From JBFWIW01 sp050253535 (GTDB taxonomy: Bacteria > Bacillota > Clostridia > Oscillospirales > Oscillospiraceae), in the NCBI GenBank assembly GCA_050253535.1, contig JBFWIW010000094.1:1-7277 (forward strand): a stretch of DNA of 7,277 nucleotides, given 5' to 3'. This document shows, piece by piece, positions 1 through 6,344 of this stretch. Position numbers and translations under genes: made by a program. How positions within the stretch are numbered: the stretch's first letter is position 1; each line of letters opens with the position of its first letter. Under the pieces are notes generated by a model. That model made no database searches, was not told where the DNA came from, and saw only the letters and a program-made list of their open reading frames with translations.

Positions 1-42
1 CTAGCAAAAGTTAAAAAAGAGTGTTATATTAGTATTGTTTGA

Positions 43-60
43 TTGTTTATAATTTAACGA
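43..60 (+). promoter_or_regulatory. Rex-like operator (site 1)
   Basis: TTGTTTATAATTTAACGA matches the clostridial Rex consensus TTGTTAA-N4-TTAACAA at 12 of 14 defined positions. Rex is the NADH/NAD+-sensing repressor of Gram-positive bacteria, and adhE is one of its best known targets. The site covers the TATAAT box, the expected place for repression: Rex leaves the DNA when NADH is high, allowing ethanol formation. The match and location are seen in the sequence; the assignment to Rex is inference because no rex gene is in the window. Confidence 0.55.
48..53 (+). promoter_or_regulatory. Candidate -10 box of the adhE promoter
   Basis: TATAAT is a perfect vegetative -10 hexamer 69 bases upstream of the adhE start codon, in a very AT-rich leader. 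No good -35 box is visible: the hexamer 17 bases upstream (25-30) is TATATT. The promoter would therefore be weak or activator-dependent. The -10 lies inside a Rex-like operator (43-60), so repressor binding would block polymerase directly. A transcript would start near 60 and leave a leader of about 60 nt. Confidence 0.45.
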
Positions 61-74
61 TAAATAATTAACAA
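57..74 (+). promoter_or_regulatory. Rex-like operator (site 2, weaker)
   Basis: A second 18-base match sits 14 bases downstream of the first and overlaps it by 4 bases. Its right half TTAACAA (68-74) is perfect and its left half ACGATAA matches 4 of 7, giving 11 of 14. It lies over the predicted transcription start. The AT-richness of the region raises the chance of a spurious match, so this is less certain than site 1. Confidence 0.35.
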
Positions 75-121
75 TCTTACATCCTCCATTTTACAAATCT
101 CAATCAAGGAGGGGATTATTT

Positions 122-2800
122 ATGAAAAAGATGGAGATCAAAAACAGCAATGATACAATGCCCCTGGCAGTTGTTGTGAAGTACGAGCCTGAAAAAAGCA
201 CAAAAAACGAAACAATCGTGAACAGCTCAAATACCCTCAGAGAGAAGCTCGGGGAGATCCGAGAAGCCCAGAAGAAATACGCAGAGTTTACGCAGAAGCA
301 GGTCGACAGCATTTTCAAAGCGGCGGCGCTGGCGGCAAACAGGCAGAGGATACCGCTTGCAAAGCTGGCTTGCGAAGAGACCGGAATGGGAATAGTGGAG
401 GACAAGGTAATAAAAAACCACTACGCCTCCGAATACGTCTATAACTATTATAAAGACGAAAAAACATGCGGTATTATCGAGCAGGACGACGCGTTTGGAA
501 TAAAGAAGATCGCCGAACCCATCGGGGTCATCGCGGCCATCGTCCCAACGACGAACCCGACATCGACAGCTGTTTTCAAGGCGCTTCTCGCGCTCAAGAC
601 CAGAAACGGGATTATATTTTCCCCGCACCCGAGGGCAAAGAAATGCACCATTGAAGCGGCGAAGATCGTTCTCGATGCGGCGGTAAAGGCCGGCGCGCCG
701 GAGAGCATCATCGGCTGGATCGACGAGCCTACGATCGAACTCTCCAACGAAGTCATGAGGCTCTCCGACATGATACTCGCGACCGGCGGGCCAGGCATGG
801 TGAAGGCCGCTTACTCGTCCGGCAAGCCCGCCATCGGCGTTGGCCCCGGCAATACCCCTGTTATAATCGACGGGTCCGCCGACATCAGGATGGCAGTCAG
901 CTCCATTTTGTTGTCAAAGACTTTTGACAACGGCATGATCTGCGCATCCGAACAGTCGGTTATCGTAGCAGATGAAATCTATGAGGCGGTAAGAGACGAG
1001 TTTACTTTGCGCGGCGCACATTTTCTAAATGATGACGAGATTAAGAAGGTCCGGGAAATCATTCTGATAAATGGCTCCGTTAACGCGAAAATTGTCGGCA
1101 GGAGCGCCGCCGCCATCGCAAAGCTAGCGGGATTCTCTGTCCCGGAGGAGACCAAGGTCCTTATCGGCGAGGTGACTTCCACGGATATTGCAGAACCGTT
1201 TGCCCATGAGAAACTATCCCCGGTGCTCGCCATATACAGAGCGGAAACATTCAGCGAGGCGGTTATAAAAGCGGAAAAGCTCGTCGAGGACGGCGGCTTC
1301 GGCCACACCTCCTGCCTATATATCGACGCCGTTAGGGAGAAGGAGAAGCTCGACAGATTTGCGTTCGCGATGAAGACCGGCAGAACGCTCATAAACACTC
1401 CGACCGCGCAGGGCGGCATCGGCGACCTCTATAACTTTAAGCTCGCCCCGTCACTCACCCTCGGCTGCGGCTCATGGGGCGGCAACTCGGTGTCGGAGAA
1501 CATCGGCGTGAAGCACCTGCTCAATATAAAAACGGTCGCCGAGAGAAGGGAAAATATGCTCTGGTTCCGTACGCCCGAAAAGGTTTACTTCAAGAAAGGC
1601 TGTGTGGGTATCGCACTCAAAGAACTGAAGGAAGTCATGGGCAAAAAACGCGCGTTCATTGTGACAGACAAGGTTCTCTATGATCTCGGATATACAAAGC
1701 CCGTGACCGATCTGCTTGACAGTCTGGAGATAAAGCATCACACGTTCTTTGAAGTCGCGCCCGATCCGACGCTCGAAACCGCAATCGCCGGAACCGCTGT
1801 GATGATGGAATTCAAACCCGACACGATCATCGCGGTCGGCGGCGGCTCTCCGATGGATGCCGCCAAGATCATGTGGCTCATGTACGAACACCCGGAGGTC
1901 TGCTTCGAGGATCTCGCGATGCGCTTCATGGACATCCGCAAGCGAGTCTACACCTTCCCGAAGATGGGAGAAAAGGCGTATTTCGTCGCGATCCCGACTT
2001 CCGCCGGAACGGGCTCGGAGGTCACCCCCTTCGCCGTTATAACGGACGAGAAGACCGGCATCAAATATCCTCTCGCAGATTACGCCCTCATGCCCGATAT
2101 GGCGATAGTCGACGCGGATCTCATGATGCAAATGCCTAAGGGCCTGACCTCCGCGTCCGGCATTGACGCCATGACCCACGCGCTCGAGGCCTATGTCTCC
2201 GTCATGGCGACCGATTACACAAACGGTATTGCGCTGCAGGCTATAAAGACTATTTTTGAGTATCTGCCGAGGGCATATGAAAACGGACCGGCCGATCCGG
2301 AGGCCCGCGAGAAGATGGCAAACGCAGCCGCAATGGCCGGCATGGCCTTCGCAAACGCGTTCCTCGGAGTCTGCCACGCCATGGCGCACAAGCTCGGCGC
2401 GTACCACCACATCCCGCACGGCGTCGCAAACGCCCTTCTCATAAGCGAAGTGATAAGGTTTAACGCGACAGACGCCCCGACGAAACAGGGTACCTTCCCG
2501 CAGTACAAGTACCCGCAGGCGAAAAGACGCTATGCGGAGATCGCGTCCTTCCTTGGCCTGCCCGGCGGGACGGACGACGAGAAGGTCAAAAGCCTTATAG
2601 CCGCCGTCGAGGCGCTCAAGGCAAAAATCGGCATCCCGAAGTCGATAAAAGACGCCGGAGTAGACGAGGAGAAATTCCTGGCAACGCTGGACGAGATGTC
2701 CGAGATGGCATTCGATGACCAGTGCACGGGCGCTAACCCCAGATACCCGCTCATAAAAGAGATAAAGGCGATGTATCTGTCCGCATATTACGGTAAGTGA
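122..2800 (+). CDS. adhE: Bifunctional acetaldehyde-CoA/alcohol dehydrogenase AdhE
   Basis: Reduces acetyl-CoA to acetaldehyde and then to ethanol, using two NADH; a cytoplasmic fermentative enzyme whose family forms helical filaments (spirosomes). The 892 residues contain an N-terminal CoA-acylating aldehyde dehydrogenase domain (about 40-450), a linker (about 450-485) and a C-terminal iron-dependent alcohol dehydrogenase (about 485-890). The catalytic cysteine is Cys274 in GMICASEQ. The nucleotide-binding motif GGGSPMDAAK is at 573-582. Iron ligands by family alignment are Asp682, His686, His752 and His766, the last in PHGVANA. All key residues are present, so the gene looks intact. The start is set by AAGGAGGGG (106-114), 7 bases before ATG; Met4 is a possible alternative. 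Relative to E. coli AdhE (catalytic Cys246) the N-terminus is about 28 residues longer, polar and lysine-rich. It is monocistronic, convergent with the cytochrome/lyase unit, and probably Rex-regulated. Confidence 0.97.
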   Translation: MKKMEIKNSNDTMPLAVVVKYEPEKSTKNETIVNSSNTLREKLGEIREAQKKYAEFTQKQVDSIFKAAALAANRQRIPLAKLACEETGMGIVEDKVIKNHYASEYVYNYYKDEKTCGIIEQDDAFGIKKIAEPIGVIAAIVPTTNPTSTAVFKALLALKTRNGIIFSPHPRAKKCTIEAAKIVLDAAVKAGAPESIIGWIDEPTIELSNEVMRLSDMILATGGPGMVKAAYSSGKPAIGVGPGNTPVIIDGSADIRMAVSSILLSKTFDNGMICASEQSVIVADEIYEAVRDEFTLRGAHFLNDDEIKKVREIILINGSVNAKIVGRSAAAIAKLAGFSVPEETKVLIGEVTSTDIAEPFAHEKLSPVLAIYRAETFSEAVIKAEKLVEDGGFGHTSCLYIDAVREKEKLDRFAFAMKTGRTLINTPTAQGGIGDLYNFKLAPSLTLGCGSWGGNSVSENIGVKHLLNIKTVAERRENMLWFRTPEKVYFKKGCVGIALKELKEVMGKKRAFIVTDKVLYDLGYTKPVTDLLDSLEIKHHTFFEVAPDPTLETAIAGTAVMMEFKPDTIIAVGGGSPMDAAKIMWLMYEHPEVCFEDLAMRFMDIRKRVYTFPKMGEKAYFVAIPTSAGTGSEVTPFAVITDEKTGIKYPLADYALMPDMAIVDADLMMQMPKGLTSASGIDAMTHALEAYVSVMATDYTNGIALQAIKTIFEYLPRAYENGPADPEAREKMANAAAMAGMAFANAFLGVCHAMAHKLGAYHHIPHGVANALLISEVIRFNATDAPTKQGTFPQYKYPQAKRRYAEIASFLGLPGGTDDEKVKSLIAAVEALKAKIGIPKSIKDAGVDEEKFLATLDEMSEMAFDDQCTGANPRYPLIKEIKAMYLSAYYGK

Positions 2801-2825
2801 GACCCGTACCATCTTAACCTTTATA

Positions 2826-2864
2826 GGCGGCCCATCCAAAGAGGATGGGCCGCCTTCGCATTTT
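2826..2864 (+). terminator. Hairpin terminator after adhE
   Basis: A perfect 12-bp GC-rich stem (GGCGGCCCATCC at 2826-2837, complement at 2843-2854) with a 5-nt loop begins 26 bases after the adhE stop. It is followed by TTCGCATTTT, an interrupted T-tract. On the other strand the hairpin is followed by TATAAAGG, so it favours the plus strand. It may still act partly for the convergent haem lyase gene, whose stop lies 27 bases away, because no other terminator is visible for that operon. Confidence 0.75.
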
Positions 2865-2880
2865 CCGCAAAGCGTCGTTT

Positions 2881-4548
2881 TCATTTCTTTTTTTTGAACC
2901 GTTCCGAAATGATGAAGGTCAGGGGCGAGGCAGTAACGGCAAATCCGCCGATCCAGAAAAAGATAATAAGGGGTTTTGTCTCATAGGGAATCAAAAGGCC
3001 GCCCCGGGGCAGGTCTGAAATTTGCGAACACCGGATTATGACGTCTCCCGCCGGGAGAGACTTTATCAGAACATCTTTTTCTGAAAGCTCTGACAGAGGA
3101 ATTTCGACTCCCGCGACAACAGCATGATCACTGTCAGCCGCTGTAACGGCGAGCGCGCTGCCGCACAGGGCAGACGACGCGACGGCCCCGACGATCAGGA
3201 GCGTCACGCCAAAATGGGGCAGATAGAACTCCCAGCCCCTCGGAAATCCGGAGGCCACCCAAAGGGATACCGGCATCAGGCACACCCACAGAAGCATCAG
3301 CCATCCGAATTTACCTGAACCGGAAATTACCATAATTGCGATAACAAGCGCGGTACTGATTACCGCCATAGGTATGCTCCGCTTTTTCAGCCGGCAGTGT
3401 TCCATTTTTAGAAGCATGCCGCTGTACGTCAAAACGAAAATTACGCTGGCGGTGGTGTAATATGCCGTCGTTATTTCGATATTCAGGATTAGCGGAGCTA
3501 TGGTCCCGGCAAAAATCAGAGCGGCATATCCGCTTATAATATAAAAAACCTTTCGCATGTCCCGCATATCGCTCAAAGGGGCCGTGGCTGCGTGTTTTTC
3601 TTTAACTCGCCCGCGAAGCTTTTTGAAGATAAGAAACAGAGCTGTGCCGAGAATATAACATATAATCATCCCTGTGACAACGGCATTCCCGTCCGAATAC
3701 GCGTGGGCCGACTGTTCCTTCAGTATCCCGCTCCGCGCTAAAAATGTGCCGAAGCAGGCGATTAAAAACGGTATGATGCACATTTGATATTTATTGCATT
3801 CTTTGCAGTGCAGGTATCCGCACAGCACAAGCCAGGGCACAAGCGCCGCGTTTTCGATCGGGTCCCACGCCCAATATCCGCCCCATCCCAGGGCGCGGTA
3901 GGCCCAAATGCTGCCGGACAGAATGCCGAATCCCAGAAACAGCCAGCTTACCCGAAGCCAGAAAATTATCCTGTCTGAGGAAGCGTTGGGATTATTTCCT
4001 GAAATCGTCCCGGAAAGTGAGAACAGGACCGCCATCGCGCTGTAAGAGATGAATACCAGGGGCGGATGAATGATCATCCAGGGATCTTTCAGCGCTTCGG
4101 TCAGACCGAGGCCGTCGAAGGGAGTGATGTCCATTTTTTTAAACGGTCCGGAGGCAAAGCACATCAAATAGATGCAGAGGCTTATTGCAGAATAAATTCC
4201 GAAAGTCTTATTCGCCCGTTTTCCTTTCGCCAGCGGAACAAAGAAGCCCATCACGCCCATGATGAGCGCCCACAGCAGAAAGGACCCCTCCTGTCCGGAC
4301 CAGAGGGCCGAAACTCTATATATTAATTCAGTATCTCTGCTCACATGACTGCAGACATATTGATATTCAAATTTACATAATATCTGGAGCACGATCATCA
4401 ACACAGTTGCGGAGACGACAGCGGCGGCAGACGCAGCCCACAATATTCGTATTACCGTTTTAACCCTTCCGGAATGGGCGGGTATCAGGGACAAAACAGC
4501 GCATAAGCCGCTCAGCACCGCCGCAAACAGCAAAAGTCCGTTTTCCAT
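2881..4548 (-). CDS. ccmF: CcmF/NrfE-type cytochrome c haem lyase
   Basis: Polytopic membrane protein of system I cytochrome c maturation. The family takes haem from holo-CcmE and helps attach it to CXXCH cysteines outside the membrane. The 555 residues hold many hydrophobic segments and the family hallmarks: ALWSGQEGSFLLWAL (81-95), the haem-binding WWD motif WGGYWAWDPIENAALVPWL (222-240), and four histidines that align with the haem-ligand/P-His positions of CcmF: His161 (HPPLVF), His247, His282 (SAHAYSDG) and His445 (LPHFGVT). It is about 90 residues shorter than E. coli CcmF, mainly toward the C-terminus, and ends in KKKK. Start ATG 4548 is preceded by GAAAGGAGAA (4558-4567). It lies 80 bases downstream of a seven-haem cytochrome on the same strand, so it is probably co-transcribed and may be dedicated to that substrate. 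No ccmA-E, G or H is in the window. NrfE, or a CcsA-like relative, is the alternative label. Confidence 0.9.
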   Translation of the reverse strand: MENGLLLFAAVLSGLCAVLSLIPAHSGRVKTVIRILWAASAAAVVSATVLMIVLQILCKFEYQYVCSHVSRDTELIYRVSALWSGQEGSFLLWALIMGVMGFFVPLAKGKRANKTFGIYSAISLCIYLMCFASGPFKKMDITPFDGLGLTEALKDPWMIIHPPLVFISYSAMAVLFSLSGTISGNNPNASSDRIIFWLRVSWLFLGFGILSGSIWAYRALGWGGYWAWDPIENAALVPWLVLCGYLHCKECNKYQMCIIPFLIACFGTFLARSGILKEQSAHAYSDGNAVVTGMIICYILGTALFLIFKKLRGRVKEKHAATAPLSDMRDMRKVFYIISGYAALIFAGTIAPLILNIEITTAYYTTASVIFVLTYSGMLLKMEHCRLKKRSIPMAVISTALVIAIMVISGSGKFGWLMLLWVCLMPVSLWVASGFPRGWEFYLPHFGVTLLIVGAVASSALCGSALAVTAADSDHAVVAGVEIPLSELSEKDVLIKSLPAGDVIIRCSQISDLPRGGLLIPYETKPLIIFFWIGGFAVTASPLTFIISERFKKKK

Positions 4549-4572
4549 CCGGTTTGATTCTCCTTTCTTTTG

Positions 4573-4632
4573 TTAAGCATAACGCAAAAAAACGTGCTCA
4601 AATACTCTTTTGTATCGGTGCGTTATACTTAA
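4573..4632 (-). other. Intercistronic hairpin between cytochrome and lyase genes
   Basis: Arms at 4573-4586 and 4619-4632 form a 14-bp stem around a 32-nt loop. The only imperfect position (4578/4627) is a mismatch in DNA and in plus-strand RNA. It becomes a G-U wobble in minus-strand RNA, which fits a structure formed in the cytochrome-lyase transcript. The 5' arm of that RNA contains the cytochrome stop codon, and the 3' arm ends about 6 bases before the lyase ribosome binding site. Possible roles are mRNA processing or stability, or unequal expression of the two genes. No T-tract follows the stem, so it is not a classical terminator. Confidence 0.55.
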
Positions 4633-5885
4633 TCCGGCAGTTTTTGGTGGATTACCCCCGTGTCTTCGTGACAGACCGTACATCGGTTTATGAAGCTAGG
4701 ATAGCCCAAAAGCCGTTTTGGCAGGAGATTGTCTGTCGGATTTGTCGACTTCCACTCGGCGTGCGGGCCGTTATGGCAGGATTCGCACAGTATAATGCCG
4801 TTCATTTCATAATTTTCGTTATTGATCAGATAGGAATCCCGGTATAGGGTGTCAGTATTTACCGCATACAGATCTCCGTGGCAAACGCCGCAGTCCGGTT
4901 CCTGCAGCCATGCCTGTCTGCCTTCGGCCTGCGTCCCGGCGACATTGTACATATTGCCATGGCACTCTGAATTGACGCAGCTGACTTCGTTGGACATGAC
5001 TCCGCGATAACACTTTGTCACAGGACCGGGGTGACAGCTGTAACATTCGGGTTCAATATCGCTCTCTGCCATTTTATCCGCGTGAAAACCGTGTATTGCC
5101 TGTGATAACGGTAAGACATCCGGCTCCCCGGGCATACCGAGGATATTGTCCTGATGGCAGTCGGAGCACTTATACCGTTTGCCGAGCGCCAGATCGTCCG
5201 CCAGCCGGGTCCCTGACAGCTCGTCATGTACCTGAAGAATATTCAGATCGGTGTCGGATTCACCGTGGCAAATGCCACATTCCATTTCATCGGAAACAGG
5301 CACCACTACGTCGTCAATTTTGGCAAGTTCCCGGCCGGTATTCACATCGGTTATCCGAATTACTGCAAGCTGGTAGGGGTTTAGTTCCGCACTTCCGTCA
5401 TTATAGGGAGTTACCGGGATTGCTGTTGCTTCGTAATATTTGCCGTCGTCGGAAAGTTCCATTACGCCTGAAAGACCGTTGCCGGTAATTCCGATATCGG
5501 GTTCGACGTCGTAGCCGTAATCCGCGGCGTATTCCCAGAAGTTGATTTTACCGGCTGAATAAGTATTGTCTATGATTTGGTAGCTGACTTCTATACCTGA
5601 ATTAATGAGCTCTGCCGATTCTCCGTCATTTCGGAATACCTGAACCTTCAGGTTGTTGCCCGGCGGAAGGATCAGAAAGCCGGAATAGTCGGGCTGATAA
5701 CAGTGCATCCCGAGGTCGTTTACAGCCAGGATCACATATTCTGAATTTTGCTGCGGCAAAGAGGCCGGAGTGCTCCTCAACAAGACATTTTTGGAAAAGC
5801 AGATCAGGCCGATACAGACTAAAAAACAGGAAGCCGTCAGAATTACGTTTTTTTTCATGACAATAATATAAAATCTTCTGATCAT
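4629..5885 (-). CDS. Seven-haem c-type cytochrome, NDLGMHC family, uncharacterised
   Basis: Predicted exported multihaem cytochrome of 418 residues. A basic start and hydrophobic stretch (about 14-31) form a signal peptide or membrane anchor. Residues 48-195 form a haem-free, probably beta-rich domain opening with NDLGMHC (56-62) and closing with PVSDEMECGICH. I recall this signature from uncharacterised multihaem proteins of Geobacter-like and other anaerobic bacteria. The C-terminal half carries six CXXCH sites at C203, C240, C281, C332, C367 and C402, plus one CX4CH at C303-VNSE-C308-H309, the spacing known from cytochrome c3. Likely distal ligands include His220, His265, His268, His375 and His413. 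The start at 5885 is favoured by GGGAG (5893-5897) 7 bases upstream; MKKN at codon 10 (5858) would give a more usual signal peptide but lacks a well-placed site. It is first in a unit with a CcmF-type lyase. Substrate and redox partner are unknown; a terminal reductase or extracellular electron conduit is possible. Confidence 0.9.
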   Translation of the reverse strand: MIRRFYIIVMKKNVILTASCFLVCIGLICFSKNVLLRSTPASLPQQNSEYVILAVNDLGMHCYQPDYSGFLILPPGNNLKVQVFRNDGESAELINSGIEVSYQIIDNTYSAGKINFWEYAADYGYDVEPDIGITGNGLSGVMELSDDGKYYEATAIPVTPYNDGSAELNPYQLAVIRITDVNTGRELAKIDDVVVPVSDEMECGICHGESDTDLNILQVHDELSGTRLADDLALGKRYKCSDCHQDNILGMPGEPDVLPLSQAIHGFHADKMAESDIEPECYSCHPGPVTKCYRGVMSNEVSCVNSECHGNMYNVAGTQAEGRQAWLQEPDCGVCHGDLYAVNTDTLYRDSYLINNENYEMNGIILCESCHNGPHAEWKSTNPTDNLLPKRLLGYPSFINRCTVCHEDTGVIHQKLPD

Positions 5886-5897
5886 GCCGCATCTCCC

Positions 5898-5921
5898 ACT
5901 AAATTTATTACTAAATTTATA
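5898..5921. repeat. 12-bp tandem direct repeat in the cytochrome leader
   Basis: ACTAAATTTATT (5898-5909) is followed at once by ACTAAATTTATA (5910-5921), 11 of 12 bases identical. It lies between the candidate -10 box and the ribosome binding site of the cytochrome gene. It may be a protein-binding pair of half-sites one helical turn apart, or simple AT-rich slippage; nothing visible decides between these. Confidence 0.6.
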
Positions 5922-5947
5922 TTAGAGACAGTCTGTTTTTATTTCAT
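5919..5947 (-). promoter_or_regulatory. Candidate promoter of the cytochrome-lyase operon
   Basis: Read on the minus strand, ATGAAA (5947-5942) and TAATAT (5924-5919) are separated by 17 bases; each matches 4 of 6 with the vegetative consensus. Transcription would begin near 5912, about 27 bases before the start codon. The match is modest and the region is AT-rich. A 4-bp inverted repeat (AGAC/GTCT, 5926-5934) lies in the spacer. Confidence 0.35.
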
Positions 5948-5970
5948 ATCAAATATGACCTTGGTGTAAT
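5943..5970 (+). promoter_or_regulatory. Possible divergent plus-strand promoter
   Basis: TTCATA (5943-5948) and TGTAAT (5965-5970) are 16 bases apart, matching the vegetative consensus at 4 of 6 and 5 of 6. If real, transcription from about 5977 would run through three hairpins to the strong terminator at 6216-6263 without crossing a protein gene. It shares the 5944-5958 dyad with the cytochrome promoter. Confidence 0.25.
5944..5958. promoter_or_regulatory. Perfect 15-bp dyad, candidate operator for the cytochrome operon
   Basis: TCATAT and ATATGA form a perfect 6-bp inverted repeat around a 3-base spacer, overlapping the candidate -35 box of the cytochrome operon. Its size and position are those of a repressor or activator site, but I cannot name the regulator. 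It is not a good FNR/CRP site (TTGAT-N4-ATCAA). It also touches a weaker possible divergent promoter on the plus strand. Confidence 0.4.
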
Positions 5971-6047
5971 GCTGTTAATCAATGCTTGGAAATACTTCTC
6001 AGCATGAAGAAGCTTAGCGTTGAGCAGCACACTATATGATATCTTTG

Positions 6048-6065
6048 CCTGTTGCATGCAACAGG
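6048..6065. repeat. 18-bp perfect palindrome
   Basis: CCTGTTGCATGCAACAGG reads identically on both strands with no spacer. It could be a dimeric protein-binding site, or in RNA a short stem whose central bases form the loop. It lies about 160 bases upstream of the cytochrome start and 7 bases before the next stem-loop. Confidence 0.7.
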
Positions 6066-6072
6066 TTTAAGC

Positions 6073-6115
6073 CTCAGAACCCCGCGCATACCATGGATAG
6101 ATACGGGGTTCTGAG
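6073..6115. other. 12-bp stem-loop in the 5886-6414 gap
   Basis: CTCAGAACCCCG (6073-6084) pairs perfectly with CGGGGTTCTGAG (6104-6115) around a 19-nt loop containing CCATGG. No T-tract follows on either strand, so it is not a simple terminator. It is the first of two long stems in tandem, which suggests a folded RNA or a repeat-type element. Confidence 0.65.
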
Positions 6116-6124
6116 ACTCGGGAT

Positions 6125-6160
6125 GCCGGAAGGAGCGACAGTGGAGGCGCTCCTTCCGGC
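6125..6160. other. 13-bp stem-loop in the 5886-6414 gap
   Basis: GCCGGAAGGAGCG (6125-6137) pairs perfectly with CGCTCCTTCCGGC (6148-6160) around a 10-nt loop. It is GC-rich and starts 9 bases after the preceding stem-loop. Its inner arms AGGAGCGA and GCGCTCCT recur in the hairpin at 6797-6821. There is no T-tract on either side. Confidence 0.65.
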
Positions 6161-6215
6161 AGATAAAATGACGGACTCTATCTGACAGAAACTATTTTTT
6201 GAATCAACAAATCAA

Positions 6216-6263
6216 TAAAAAATGACCGCGCCCCATTTTATTATGGGGCGCGGTCATTTTTTA
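6216..6263. terminator. Strong bidirectional intrinsic terminator
   Basis: A 21-bp perfect stem (6216-6236 with 6243-6263) has a 6-nt loop, a GC-rich core (GACCGCGCCCCAT) and six-base A and T runs at its ends, giving a T-tract on both strands. No protein gene immediately precedes it on either strand within the window. The cysteine-rich gene starts 152 bases later on the plus strand. It therefore either ends an unannotated RNA or insulates that gene from upstream transcription. Confidence 0.88.
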
Positions 6264-6331
6264 AAGCATTTTTAAAAATCGCTCATACCGGCATGTACCA
6301 GCCTGTGCAGGCACTCCGCGGCTCAGGATCT

Positions 6332-6344
6332 CATAATATATAAT
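6332..6344 (+). promoter_or_regulatory. -10 region upstream of the cysteine-rich gene
   Basis: TATAAT (6339-6344) is a perfect vegetative -10 but has no matching -35 (CCGCGG at 17 bases). The overlapping CATAATATA (6332-6340) fits the CATANNNTA -10 of the mother-cell sporulation sigma factors SigE/SigK. CACT (6312-6315) sits 16 bases upstream, where SigK uses an AC-type -35. Either reading leaves a leader of about 65-70 nt before the start codon. The SigK reading is speculative because these motifs are short. Confidence 0.3.

Larger units (their letters stand above)
5977..6262 (+). ncRNA. Possible structured non-coding RNA
   Basis: The stretch 5886-6414 has no convincing protein gene. Within it are an 18-bp palindrome, a 12-bp stem-loop and a 13-bp stem-loop, then a terminator with a seven-T run on the plus strand. 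A possible promoter at 5943-5970 would give an RNA of about 285 nt. I recognise no known RNA family (no riboswitch, 6S, T-box or SRP signature I can identify). The terminator also works in reverse, so the region could instead hold a minus-strand leader, or be a remnant of a mobile hairpin element. This entry is inference from structure only. Confidence 0.22.

Noticed and set aside
1472..2884. A 470-codon open frame on the minus strand opposite adhE
   Set aside because: It is a shadow of the GC-rich adhE coding frame, its arginine/histidine-rich translation resembles no protein I know, and it would be antisense to an intact, fully recognisable gene.
4554..4847. A 97-codon plus-strand frame opposite the end of the cytochrome gene
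   Set aside because: It is antisense to a gene with conserved haem motifs and spans the intercistronic hairpin; it has no recognisable domain.
5898..5921. CRISPR-like repeat
   Set aside because: There are only two adjacent 12-bp AT-rich copies with no spacers.
5944..5958. FNR/CRP-type site in front of the cytochrome operon
   Set aside because: The dyad TCATAT/ATATGA with 3-base spacing does not fit TTGAT-N4-ATCAA or TGTGA-N6-TCACA. It is kept only as an unnamed operator.
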